A DNA stretch of 12,929 nucleotides, taken from the NCBI GenBank assembly GCA_015487825.1, contig WFOZ01000079.1, positions 1 through 12,929 on the forward strand, read 5' to 3'. Both the position numbers and the translations under genes were made by a program. Of the stretch, positions 1 through 6,877 are shown in pieces (within the stretch, counting starts at the first letter, position 1; each line of letters starts with the position of its first letter). Under the pieces are notes generated by a model. It was not told the DNA's origin and made no database searches. It was given only the letters and a program-made list of their open reading frames with translations. Source of the DNA: Planctomycetaceae bacterium (GTDB lineage: Bacteria > Planctomycetota > Planctomycetia > Planctomycetales > Planctomycetaceae).

Positions 1-549
1 CTGCTATATCTGCTGGGAGTTCTCGATCAGGCAAGCTCAGGAAAAATTCTAATCGATGATTCTGCCATCGATTCCTGGGACGAAGCGAAACGCAACGCTT
101 ATCGAAAAAACGATGTCGGTTTCATCTTCCAGAATTTTAATTTGATGTCGAACCTTTCCGCACTCGATAACGTACTCGTTCCGTTTTTGCCGCAGGGGAT
201 TGATCAAGCACTCACCCAGACAGCGATGCAGTTATTGGAACGGGTCGGTTTGAAAGAGCGAATCAATCACAAACCGAATCACCTTTCCGGCGGCGAACAG
301 CAACGTGTCGCGATTGCCCGGGCGCTGCTCAAAAAACCGCAACTGATTCTCGCAGACGAACCAACAGGCGAACTCGACAGCGTTTCAGGACGCATAATTT
401 TCGAACTGCTCCGCGAACTCGGGCAGGAACAAAACGCAACCATCATCGTCGTCACGCACGACGAACGGCACATCCATCCTGAAGATATCGTCCACCGCAT
501 TCAGGACGGTCTGTTTATTGATATTGATGCACAGAGAGAAAAAGTGTAG
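1..549 (+). CDS. ABC transporter ATP-binding protein, LolD/MacB type (5' end cut off)
   Basis: This is the ATPase subunit of an ABC transporter, which would hydrolyse ATP on the cytoplasmic side of a membrane permease. The reading frame is already open at base 1, so the N-terminus and Walker A (P-loop) lie outside the window; the first visible residues, LLYLLGVLD, normally follow the P-loop directly. Numbering from the first visible codon, the Q-loop is GFIFQNFN (Gln44), the ABC signature is LSGGEQQR (95-102), Walker B ends in LILADEP (Asp119, Glu120), and the H-loop His is residue 153 in VVTHD. The sequence between Q-loop and signature resembles the LolD/MacB/FtsE branch, which usually works with an FtsX/MacB-like permease for lipoproteins or small molecules. 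The permease is not in the window and could lie upstream. The family is secure; the substrate is unknown. The final residues (DAQREKV) form a short ordinary tail. Confidence 0.93.
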   Translation: MLYLLGVLDQASSGKILIDDSAIDSWDEAKRNAYRKNDVGFIFQNFNLMSNLSALDNVLVPFLPQGIDQALTQTAMQLLERVGLKERINHKPNHLSGGEQQRVAIARALLKKPQLILADEPTGELDSVSGRIIFELLRELGQEQNATIIVVTHDERHIHPEDIVHRIQDGLFIDIDAQREKV

Positions 550-563
550 GGTTCATGTCGCCC

Positions 564-586
564 GTAGGGTCCGCTACCCGCGGACC
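564..586 (+). repeat. REP-like hairpin repeat, copy 1
   Basis: A GTAG tetranucleotide (564-567) is followed at once by a perfect 7-bp hairpin, GGTCCGC (568-574), loop TACCC, GCGGACC (580-586). The element lies between the ABC ATPase stop and the next gene, where the hairpin might also affect transcript ends, although no T-tract follows. The same layout recurs at 2611-2632 and, inverted, at 2658-2679, so it is a dispersed repeat rather than a single terminator. Confidence 0.7.
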
Positions 587-642
587 AACATTAACGTCCC
601 AACTTACGAATCTGAAACCGCGTATCACAAGGAAGTGCCGTG

Positions 643-1185
643 ATGACAGTTAAGCCCATTTTTCTGACAGGTTTTGTTATCCCTTTGCTCGTTCTTTCAG
701 CAAGTGCATTCGCCGAGAAGCAGGCTGAAGAGCAGCAGCTGATGATGACAATTCGAGTTATTGAGATAAATGAAACCAGATTGCCTGAGCCCGTTGTGAA
801 AGTACTGATAGATTCGGAAATTCCCGTAGATGAAGGGAAAGCAGCTCTATTTTCTCATGGTGACGGAATATCAGCTCTATTTTATCGTGGCGACGGAATA
901 AAGGCTTCTCGTTACAAAGAAGCTACAGGATCATTGATAGAAATGGAGTTCAAGTGGAGAGCAACTAAACAAAAGAAGTTAGATTCAAAAACAACGAAAA
1001 CGGTACGGCTCGATCTTAACATTACTTACGAATGGGTGGTGGAGTCAGAAGATTGCGAGTTTCAACTTGAGAAAACTTCATCATTAATCATTAAAGACGT
1101 CCAGCTCGATAAAAAAGAACGGATTCCGTATGGAAAATCAGGAAACCAGTTTGTAGAACTCACCATTTCCGAATTTACAGAATAA
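643..1185 (+). CDS. Small secreted protein of unknown function
   Basis: I do not recognise a family. The 180-residue product begins with a convincing signal peptide: a basic start (MTVKP), a hydrophobic core and an AFA cleavage site before EKQ. It is therefore probably exported to the periplasm. The mature part is short, rich in charged residues and predicted here to be mostly beta strand (for example the MMTIRVIEINETRLPEP stretch). Residues about 66-86 contain an internal duplication, AALFSHGDGI then SALFYRGDGI, encoded by a 30-bp tandem repeat at 841-900. The start is ATG at 643; a good ribosome site, AAGGAAG (629-635), precedes it. GTG at 640 is directly in frame and equally well spaced, and would add one residue. 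The stop lies 5 bases before the crotonase gene, so co-transcription is likely, but the pairing gives no functional clue. Confidence 0.75.
   Translation: MTVKPIFLTGFVIPLLVLSASAFAEKQAEEQQLMMTIRVIEINETRLPEPVVKVLIDSEIPVDEGKAALFSHGDGISALFYRGDGIKASRYKEATGSLIEMEFKWRATKQKKLDSKTTKTVRLDLNITYEWVVESEDCEFQLEKTSSLIIKDVQLDKKERIPYGKSGNQFVELTISEFTE
841..900 (+). repeat. 30-bp tandem duplication inside the secreted-protein gene
   Basis: Bases 841-870 and 871-900 are head-to-tail copies that match at 26 of 30 positions. The unit is a whole number of codons, so the frame is kept, and it encodes the decapeptides AALFSHGDGI and SALFYRGDGI. Two of the four differences change one residue each (S to Y, H to R), one changes the first residue, and one is silent. 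Confidence 0.85.
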
Positions 1186-1190
1186 ACTCA

Positions 1191-1985
1191 ATGCGAAATT
1201 CATCACCTCCTGCAACGCAGGTTCATCTTGATGTTGAGGGCGAAGTGGCCCGGGTTTCTTTTTCCGGTGAGCGAGGAATCCAGATCCTTGGCTCGGAAAC
1301 TCGGGCGGCTTTGAATTCGGTGCTGGATGACCTGGAAAAACTTGCTCATCTGCGCGTCGTACTGTTTCAAGGAACCGGGCGGACGTTTATTGCGGGGGCG
1401 GATATTCATGAGTTTCTCGACTTGGATGAACAGCGAGCAAGAGAGTTGATTCGAGGTGGTCAGGAAATGATGACGCGAATTTCCAATCTGCCCGCCATTA
1501 CAATAGCTGCAATCAACGGGGCCTGTGCAGGAGGTGGTTTTGAATTATCACTGGCTTGTGATTATCGATTCGCGAAAAAGAATGTGAAAATCGGTCTGCC
1601 TGAAACAACACTCGGTTTACTCCCCTGCTGGGGCGGCACAATTCGCTCCACATTGATGTTCGGTTCTGCCATCGCAACCCGGCTTATCCTGACCGGCGAA
1701 TTGCTTTCCGCTAAACAGGCAAAAAAACTGGGGGTCGTGCATGAAATATGTGAAGCGGACGAATGGCAAGATTTCCTCACGCAATGGATCGCAACAATCC
1801 TCTCTCGCGGGCCAAACGCTCAGCGGGAAGCAAAACGGCTGATTCAAAAAACAGAACGAACCATCAGCCAACTTGAACTGGGGCTCAGTGATGAATTGAA
1901 TGCTCTGCTTGTCATCCTGGATTCTGGTGAATTGCAAACGGGTGCCCAGGCTTTTCTTGATAAAACAAAACCGATCTGGTCCTGA
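1191..1985 (+). CDS. Enoyl-CoA hydratase/isomerase (crotonase) family protein
   Basis: This is a 264-residue protein of normal crotonase length, a family of soluble cytoplasmic enzymes acting on acyl-CoA thioesters. The oxyanion-hole motifs are present: FIAGADI (residues 66-72) and GACAGGG (110-116). Both acidic residues that catalyse water addition in true enoyl-CoA hydratases are conserved, Glu118 in GGGFELSLACDYR and Glu138 in IGLPETTLGLLP. The usual PGAGGTQRL segment reads PCWGGTIRS, which is divergent at the Ala/Gly and Gln positions. This supports hydratase-type chemistry, but related members are isomerases, hydrolases or dehydratases, so the substrate is open. The N-terminal 9 residues are extra to the core. 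No clear ribosome site precedes ATG 1191, only 5 bases after the upstream stop; translation may be coupled. No thiolase, acyl-CoA dehydrogenase or ligase gene accompanies it. Confidence 0.9.
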   Translation: MRNSSPPATQVHLDVEGEVARVSFSGERGIQILGSETRAALNSVLDDLEKLAHLRVVLFQGTGRTFIAGADIHEFLDLDEQRARELIRGGQEMMTRISNLPAITIAAINGACAGGGFELSLACDYRFAKKNVKIGLPETTLGLLPCWGGTIRSTLMFGSAIATRLILTGELLSAKQAKKLGVVHEICEADEWQDFLTQWIATILSRGPNAQREAKRLIQKTERTISQLELGLSDELNALLVILDSGELQTGAQAFLDKTKPIWS

Positions 1986-1992
1986 AATCACC

Positions 1993-2406
1993 ATGTCTAT
2001 CGATTACAAAATTAACGCTCCCGTTACGACAGACCAGTTCATCGATTTATTGCGAGCGACTACACTCGCAGACCGCCGCCCGATTGATGATCGCAAATGT
2101 ATTGAAGGGATGCTCAACAACAGCAATTTGGTTGTTACCGCTTGGGACCAAAACAAACTGGTTGGCATTGCCCGCAGTATGACCGACTTTCATTTCGCCT
2201 GCTATCTTTCCGATTTGGCTGTCGATGAAAAGTACCAAAAACGTGGAATCGGGAAGACGTTGCAGGAACTAACCCAGCAGCAATTGGGGCCAAAATGCAA
2301 ACTGATTCTCGTCGCTGCTCCGAATGCGAATGACTACTACAAGCAAATCGGCTACATGCACAACCCCCGCTGCTGGTGGTTGGAGCGGGATCAACGGATT
2401 CAATAG
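1993..2406 (+). CDS. GNAT family N-acetyltransferase
   Basis: This 137-residue cytoplasmic protein would transfer an acetyl group from acetyl-CoA to an amine. The fold markers are visible: beta-4 and motif A in LSDLAVDEKYQKRGIGKTL (residues 72-90), where the Q-K-R-G-I-G-K segment (82-88) binds the pyrophosphate of CoA, and a motif-B-like DYYKQIGY (114-121) near the C-terminus. The small size matches single-domain members such as YafP- or PhnO-like proteins, but the acceptor cannot be told. The frame stays open upstream to about 1900, inside the crotonase gene; ATG 1993 is preferred because it gives the usual short N-terminus and lies 7 bases after the crotonase stop. The preceding two genes and this one are probably one transcript. 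A DNA-binding or toxin-antitoxin partner is not present. Confidence 0.88.
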   Translation: MSIDYKINAPVTTDQFIDLLRATTLADRRPIDDRKCIEGMLNNSNLVVTAWDQNKLVGIARSMTDFHFACYLSDLAVDEKYQKRGIGKTLQELTQQQLGPKCKLILVAAPNANDYYKQIGYMHNPRCWWLERDQRIQ

Positions 2407-2610
2407 ATTCTATATTACTAACGGTAAAAGTTTTCGAACGGCTTGCAAACTTCAGAAAAATATCAGCTTGGTTACGGCTATCAGGATGAACCAGCCGTGC
2501 TGGGTCGTTCAGTTGTTCCGGTTATTCCGATTTCAAGACTGAAATCTCCCATATTGTATTTATGCTCTGGCGCAATTTGCAGCTTGCCTTATTGATCGCA
2601 ACCTAAGCTT
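2407..2610. other. Intergenic stretch with an open frame lacking a start codon
   Basis: No gene is supported here. In the frame of the GNAT gene, two stops occur at 2419 and 2425, after which the frame is open from 2428 to 2595 (55 codons) with no ATG. Its translation contains a protein-like stretch (YQLGYGYQDEPAVLGRSV) that I cannot assign. It may be the tail of a decayed gene or chance. No clear hairpin terminator was found. Confidence 0.3.
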
Positions 2611-2632
2611 GTAGGGTCCGCTTTTGCGGACC
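2611..2632 (+). repeat. REP-like hairpin repeat, copy 2
   Basis: GTAG (2611-2614) is followed directly by GGTCCGC (2615-2621), loop TTTT, GCGGACC (2626-2632), a perfect 7-bp stem. It matches copy 1 in everything but the loop. It forms an inverted pair with copy 3, separated by 25 bases, the BIME arrangement of REP sequences. Confidence 0.75.
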
Positions 2633-2657
2633 AAAAGGAGCTTGCTGCACGTTCAAC

Positions 2658-2679
2658 GGTCCGCAATAGCGGCCCCTAC
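2658..2679 (-). repeat. REP-like hairpin repeat, copy 3 (inverted)
   Basis: On the minus strand this reads GTAG, GGGCCGC, loop TATT, GCGGACC, so the GTAG again abuts a 7-bp stem with one mismatch. It agrees with copy 2 at 20 of 22 positions but points the other way. It sits in the leader of the acyltransferase gene, 20 bases before the preferred start codon. Confidence 0.72.
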
Positions 2680-2698
2680 GCGGAATGATAAAACCAGA

Positions 2699-3784
2699 AT
2701 GAAATCAACACAGAACAATTTTGATTTTATTCGCTTAATGCTTGCATTTGGCGTCGTGCTGGGGCATCTGTATGATTTGACGCTTCATAACACTTTTCTG
2801 GGACTGCGGCTGAATATTGATTCGGAATCTTGCGTTTACTGCTTTTTTACAATCAGCGGATTTCTTGTCACATTAAGTTACGTTCGCTCAAGCGGTTTGC
2901 GTTCGTTTTACAAAAAACGTGTCCGTCGCATTCTGCCTGCTTATGTAGCAGTCATTCTGCTTTCTGTTTTGTTGGGTGCGATGCTGACTCGCTATCAGAT
3001 TCCAGCTTACATCACTTCTGCGGAAACATGGAGTTATCTGTTTTGGAATCTCGCTTTTTTGAATATGTATCAGCCAAGTTTGCCCGGTGTTTTTGAAAAT
3101 AATCCTGCCACTGTTGCGATAAATGGTTCTCTGTGGTCGATCCGCTCAGAAGTGCTGTTTTATTTGCTGATTCCGATCTGGATGTTCTGCTGTAAACGAT
3201 GCGGCAATTTACTCTCCTGGAGTGTTGTTCTTATTGCGGTGCAATGCGCTGATGTGTTGATTCTGCATACCGTCTGGGGAGCGTCCAGCGGAATCTATTT
3301 GTTTCACATCGGCTACTTCATTCCGTTCGCCTTCTTCACGACCGGTTCGCTGCTTTACTTGTATCGAGAGCAATTAGAAAATTATGCTCCACGCATACTA
3401 CCATTCTGCCTGTTGCTGTTTTTGGGGGCGTATCTGGTGGGGAAAGAGAACATGCCACTTGTTTTGCGAGTGGTGCCGTTGGCAATGCTGGTGATTATTA
3501 TTGGGGGATATTTTTGCTATCTGGGAAACTGGGGACGGTTTGGTGATCTCTCTTACGGCATCTACATTTATCACTTTCCAATTTTGCAAACGCTGATTGC
3601 GCTGGGAATTCTTACAGCGATGCCGCTTGTCGGGGCGTTCATTGCGATCATGCTCACGATTGCAGCCGGGCTGGCCTCGTGGCATTGGATCGAAAAACCG
3701 TTCCTCTCGAAAAAAAGTCACTACATTCAGGCAGAAGCCGCAGCGACGCCGGTGTTGGATTCCGAACTGCAAGCTGTTCGGTAA
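2699..3784 (+). CDS. Acyltransferase 3 family membrane protein (OafA/YrhL-like)
   Basis: This 361-residue protein has about ten hydrophobic helices and belongs to the acyltransferase-3 family, which moves acetyl or other acyl groups onto surface sugars such as O-antigen, exopolysaccharide or peptidoglycan. Family markers in order: DFIRLMLAFGVVLGH (9-23, with the His23 expected to be catalytic), the basic KKRVRRILPAY loop (72-82), SLWSIRSEVLFYLLIP (144-159), SYGIYIYHFP near residue 308 and the HWIEKPFL end of the last helix. There is no C-terminal SGNH domain, so it is the short form. The frame is open back to TTG 2624, but that region is the inverted REP pair, so ATG 2699 (MKSTQNNFDF) is preferred. 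No glycosyltransferase or polysaccharide gene is adjacent, so the acceptor is unknown. REP-like sequences lie on both sides of the gene. Confidence 0.9.
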   Translation: MKSTQNNFDFIRLMLAFGVVLGHLYDLTLHNTFLGLRLNIDSESCVYCFFTISGFLVTLSYVRSSGLRSFYKKRVRRILPAYVAVILLSVLLGAMLTRYQIPAYITSAETWSYLFWNLAFLNMYQPSLPGVFENNPATVAINGSLWSIRSEVLFYLLIPIWMFCCKRCGNLLSWSVVLIAVQCADVLILHTVWGASSGIYLFHIGYFIPFAFFTTGSLLYLYREQLENYAPRILPFCLLLFLGAYLVGKENMPLVLRVVPLAMLVIIIGGYFCYLGNWGRFGDLSYGIYIYHFPILQTLIALGILTAMPLVGAFIAIMLTIAAGLASWHWIEKPFLSKKSHYIQAEAAATPVLDSELQAVR

Positions 3785-3803
3785 CTGTTCAGCTTAGACG
3801 TAA

Positions 3804-3825
3804 GGGACGCAATAGCAGGCTCTGC
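3804..3825 (-). repeat. Degenerate REP-like copy 4
   Basis: On the minus strand this agrees with copy 3 at 16 of 22 positions, keeping the central GCTATTGCG but with the GTAG changed to GCAG and the stem broken. It lies just downstream of the acyltransferase stop. A nearby AACGGTCCG (3831-3839) repeats the edge of copy 3. Probably an eroded copy. Confidence 0.4.
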
Positions 3826-3984
3826 AAACTAACGGTCCGGTATGGATTGTAACTTCTGTGTGGTTTGTGCGGAGCTTGTGTTGGGATAATCGCTTTGTTT
3901 GGTTTTGGATTCTCAGCAGGTTAATCCGTTTGAATCTTCTACTGTTTGCTGAAGCTGAAAATGACCGATGGAAAAGGAAGCAAA

Positions 3985-4026
3985 ATGAACGAGCGTTATT
4001 TCAATCTTTTTCGAAATGCAGGTTGA
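3985..4026 (+). CDS. Possible leader ORF before ftsW
   Basis: A 13-residue ORF (MNERYFNLFRNAG) has the best ribosome site in this stretch, AAGGAAG at 3974-3980, four bases before its ATG. Its TGA at 4024-4026 lies four bases before the ATG at 4031 of the SEDS gene, an arrangement that would allow translational coupling. The same AAGGAAG precedes the secreted-protein gene at 643, so the motif is in use in this genome. No homology is claimed for so short a peptide, and a chance ORF is possible. Confidence 0.3.
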   Translation: MNERYFNLFRNAG

Positions 4027-4030
4027 GTCG

Positions 4031-5167
4031 ATGTCAGCGGGACGCAAACAATTTGAAACGGCTTCCAGTCGTGAAGGTTTGCTGCTGGCGATGATTGCAC
4101 TGCTTGGGTTGGGATTGATAATGGTCTTTTCCGCGACAGGTGCATCCGGCTCGATGCAACTGCAAATCGGCTTTCTGTCTCGACATTTTCTTTTTCTGGT
4201 TTGTGCAACAATTGTTTTCTGTTCGCTGCTTCATTTTCCACGCACACGTCTTTTGCGAGCGGCTCCCTGGTTGTTTGCGGGGTTGATTATTTTGCTTGTC
4301 CTGGTGTTGATCCCGGGAGTTGGCAGCAAAATTAACGGGGCCAGACGCTGGCTGCGGATCGGTCCGTTTTCGCTGCAACCTTCAGAATTCATGAAGGTGA
4401 TCTTGCCTTTGTTTCTCGCCTGGTGGTCGCGCAGGCAGGTGACTCAAAAAACATATGCTTCGCAATTTCTGGGAATGCTGGCGTTAATCGTAACTCCAAT
4501 CATCATCGCGACACAACCGGATTTAGGGACGGCGCTGCTTGTGTTTGGAACAGGAGCTTGTTTTCTGTTTCTGGCTGGTTGGCCCGTACGGATGTTTTTG
4601 CTGGGCGGTTTATCGGTGTTGCCTGCGCTGGGAATGTTGATGATTTACCGACCGTATCAATTAACGCGGATTCAGAATTATATCGACTCTTTAGGAAGCT
4701 GGGAGAACGCGCAGTACCAGATAAAACAATCGCTGTTGACGATTAGTTCTGGTGGATTGTGGGGAACCGGACCAGGACGCGGGTTACAGAAACTGAGCTT
4801 TTTGCCTGAATCGCACACTGACTTTGTGTTTGCAGTTATCGGTGAAGAACTGGGGCTGGTCGGCATGTTGGGTGTGGTTGCTTTATGGAGTATTATTCTG
4901 TTTTGTGGGATGCGACTGGTGCTGCGTATTCAGCATGATCGCGAATGCTTTGCGTTGGCCGGGACACTGTTGATCGGAATTATTTTCCAGGCTGTAGTGA
5001 ATACTGCGGTAGTCACATCGTTGCTTCCTCCCAAAGGGATTTCTCACCCGCTGTTAAGCTATGGCGGCAGCAATCTGCTGACGGTGCTGATCGCGATTGC
5101 CATTATATTGAACCTGACAAACGAGCGAACAACAAGTATGAAGCATTATGCACCGAACAAAAAATAA
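4031..5167 (+). CDS. ftsW: FtsW/RodA/SpoVE family peptidoglycan polymerase (SEDS protein)
   Basis: SEDS proteins polymerise lipid II into glycan strands in the cytoplasmic membrane, normally with a partner class B penicillin-binding protein. This 378-residue protein has about ten membrane helices and the full motif series: KINGARRWLRIGPFSLQPSE after the third helix (about residues 100-119), QPDLGTALLVFGTG (162-175), the large loop ending in FLPESHTDFVFAVIGEELGL (257-276; this loop carries the Asp held essential in the family) and SYGGSNLL near the end. SEDS identity is secure; FtsW rather than RodA rests on overall resemblance only. ATG 4016 is in frame and would add five residues; ATG 4031 is preferred because a short ORF with a strong ribosome site ends four bases before it. 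The gene is outside any dcw cluster: no mur, fts or pbp gene adjoins it, and planctomycetes generally lack ftsZ. Confidence 0.9.
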   Translation: MSAGRKQFETASSREGLLLAMIALLGLGLIMVFSATGASGSMQLQIGFLSRHFLFLVCATIVFCSLLHFPRTRLLRAAPWLFAGLIILLVLVLIPGVGSKINGARRWLRIGPFSLQPSEFMKVILPLFLAWWSRRQVTQKTYASQFLGMLALIVTPIIIATQPDLGTALLVFGTGACFLFLAGWPVRMFLLGGLSVLPALGMLMIYRPYQLTRIQNYIDSLGSWENAQYQIKQSLLTISSGGLWGTGPGRGLQKLSFLPESHTDFVFAVIGEELGLVGMLGVVALWSIILFCGMRLVLRIQHDRECFALAGTLLIGIIFQAVVNTAVVTSLLPPKGISHPLLSYGGSNLLTVLIAIAIILNLTNERTTSMKHYAPNKK

Positions 5168-5259
5168 CTGACAAAACGCAAGGTGCTTTTCCGGAGCCAG
5201 TGTTCAGGTAAAGCAAGTTTCCTTACGTTGTTATTCCCCAGCCGTACCGGTGATTTTTC

Positions 5260-5291
5260 AATAATCTTTACTGCTCGCTTCGAAGATTATT
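5260..5291. terminator. Inverted repeat between convergent genes
   Basis: AATAATCTT (5260-5268) and AAGATTATT (5283-5291) form a perfect 9-bp stem with a 14-base loop between the ends of ftsW and the minus-strand YdcZ-like gene, overlapping the latter's stop codon. Its place between converging genes suggests a transcription end in both directions. The stem is AT-rich and no clear T-tract follows on either strand, so this is tentative. Confidence 0.3.
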
Positions 5292-5754
5292 TCATCTGGA
5301 TTAAAAGCAAACCTGCCAGCAGCATCAGGCAACCGAAAGCACGCGTCACTGTGACTGGTAAATGGGGAACACCAAGGATGCCGAAGTGGTCGATGATAAT
5401 CGACATGATAAGTTGACCTGTAATTGCAGCTGCCAGTACATTGGCTGCCCCAATTCTGGGAACAAGAATCAGGACGACTGTGACAAAAACAACCCCATAA
5501 AATCCTCCTGTCATCAGATGCAATGGGACGGGAGACTCTTTGGGCCATTGTGGAATTCCGGGGGTTGTTAACAGGACAAGAACTGCTAACGCAAGCGTGC
5601 CTCCCAGAAAAGAAATAAACGCCGCAAAAAAAGGGTTGGCGAGTGTTTGACCAAGGCGCCCATTAACTATTGCCTGAAACGGTATGACCGTTGCAGCCAG
5701 GGCAGCAATCAGCATTAAGCCAAAAGTTTTCAACAGAACACTTTCAATAGACAA
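5287..5754 (-). CDS. YdcZ/DUF606 family small membrane protein (DMT superfamily)
   Basis: A half-size drug/metabolite-transporter-like membrane protein, about 140-155 residues with four to five helices, as is usual for the family; members are thought to work as dimers or pairs, and substrates are largely unknown. Diagnostic features are the N-terminal helix ending in PFQAIVNGRLGQTL, the GGTLALAVL helix, the AANVLAAAITGQL segment and the DHFGILGVPHLPVT motif before the last helix, which is very characteristic of DUF606. The longest frame starts at TTG 5754; TTG 5733 or ATG 5715 would put the start closer to the first helix, and no ribosome site separates them. It lies about 50 bases downstream of the secreted hypothetical gene on the same strand and may share its transcript. 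It converges on ftsW. Confidence 0.85.
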   Translation of the reverse strand: MSIESVLLKTFGLMLIAALAATVIPFQAIVNGRLGQTLANPFFAAFISFLGGTLALAVLVLLTTPGIPQWPKESPVPLHLMTGGFYGVVFVTVVLILVPRIGAANVLAAAITGQLIMSIIIDHFGILGVPHLPVTVTRAFGCLMLLAGLLLIQMK

Positions 5755-5804
5755 AACAGGCTGGCGGAAATAATCTTTCCGAGAGAGGATTTGTTCTTAA
5801 CTGC

Positions 5805-6782
5805 TTACATGGCGGGGCGGTCAAATCCATCCCAGCGGGTAGCGAGTCTGTTTTGATTGGCTTTGTAATTATTCAGGATGATTTCCCGCAATTCACGAGA
5901 GCGATCCGGATGCACGTTCTGTAATCGGTTGGCCATTTGTTGTAGCCAGCCAGGTTGGCGAGCCATTGTGAGGGAGATCGTGTGCATGAACAGGCTGATT
6001 TCCTGAAAGTTTCGATCTGAAATATAATTGCTGACTGGAGAGATTACCTTGGCAGCCGTTTCGATTGCTGTGCTTGGAAAAGTGATAAATACATCTGCAG
6101 AGTGCCTGACAAAAACGGTACCATCCTTTTGCTTTTCAAATTTTGAATGCAGACAAAGCACTCCACTGCCGGTAATCGGTTTTTTTAATAAAGGGCTTTT
6201 GAAATCCCCTCTGCAGTAAATAATGTTCGTTGACTTGCTTTTGCGGAGATAAAACATCTCGCTGCGAGTGCCGTCGTTGTTGTCCATTTCGTATTTGAAA
6301 GGACCTGTTTGCTGCAGTTTCATTGCAGAAATGCCCATCGCCTGCCATAAGCTGACGACAACATCAGGATGCCCTACAAAGTAGTCGTAGGTCTCCGGAT
6401 TAACTTCGAAACGGATCTCCGGCAAGCGACGAAACAGACTCAAATTTTCGATGACGTGATTTGATGTCTGGCGACCGGATTTGGTTAATTGAGTTTTGCG
6501 TAATCGCCCGATCGCCCGATCGCGAACATCCCGGCTTGATGTTCCTTTTTTGATTACCTGATAGTTCGGCAGCAGTCGCTGCAGTTCTTTTTCCCGCTGA
6601 GGATCGGGAGCGTATTGTTTAAGAACTGATTCATCACTGAACGATTTCAATCGATTAACACTGCTGCGAACCTGGTTGGAAAGATGATTCGATCCTGCCC
6701 GTTGCTCGAATTCGCCGGCATCGCTACAGGTGGCTGCACAAAAAAGTGAGCAGGAAACAATAATCATTCCCATTTTATTCAT
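5805..6782 (-). CDS. Secreted protein of unknown function
   Basis: I do not recognise a named family. The 325-residue product starts with a signal peptide (MNKMGMIIVSCSLFCAATC, cleavage probably after SDA), so it is exported. Further on are a basic, helix-forming region (about 70-110, including RDRAIGRLRKTQL) and a compact domain with the segments DYFVGHPDVVVSLWQAMGIS (133-152), DNNDGTRSEMFYL and, after a break, GSGVLCLHSKFE. These look like strands of a folded domain. The C-terminal 70 residues are helical (MARQPGWLQQMANRLQNVHPD). ATG 6782 is preferred; GTG 6797 would add five residues, and an AGGAA lies too close to that GTG to be decisive. It follows the lipoprotein gene by about 95 bases on the same strand, so the two may be an envelope gene pair. 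Three cysteines lie within the signal peptide and two or more in the mature part. Confidence 0.78.
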   Translation of the reverse strand: MNKMGMIIVSCSLFCAATCSDAGEFEQRAGSNHLSNQVRSSVNRLKSFSDESVLKQYAPDPQREKELQRLLPNYQVIKKGTSSRDVRDRAIGRLRKTQLTKSGRQTSNHVIENLSLFRRLPEIRFEVNPETYDYFVGHPDVVVSLWQAMGISAMKLQQTGPFKYEMDNNDGTRSEMFYLRKSKSTNIIYCRGDFKSPLLKKPITGSGVLCLHSKFEKQKDGTVFVRHSADVFITFPSTAIETAAKVISPVSNYISDRNFQEISLFMHTISLTMARQPGWLQQMANRLQNVHPDRSRELREIILNNYKANQNRLATRWDGFDRPAM

Positions 6783-6877
6783 ATGATTTATGGTCACTTT
6801 CCTGGTGTCATTGTCGAATTTCTGATACAGGCTGATAACCTGCTGTGGTTTCCCGGTCTGGTTGATTGTCTCTGTCT

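Noticed and set aside
1202..1211. ATCACCTCCT, identical to the anti-Shine-Dalgarno tail of 16S rRNA
   Set aside because: It lies within the coding start of the crotonase gene as Ser-Pro-Pro codons; no rRNA sequence surrounds it, so it is a coincidence.
2624..2698. N-terminal extension of the acyltransferase frame to TTG 2624
   Set aside because: The stretch is made of the inverted REP pair and its spacer, whereas the family normally starts close to the FIRLMLAFGVVLGH helix, which fits ATG 2699.
5769..5778. A second AATAATCTTT upstream of the YdcZ-like gene, matching the arm at 5260
   Set aside because: A 10-base AT-rich match without flanking similarity is weak; no evidence that the gene is a mobile cassette.
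6503..6524. Short tandem CGCCCGAT repeats
   Set aside because: They encode part of a basic helix (RDRAIGRLRK) in the secreted-protein gene and are explained by codon choice.
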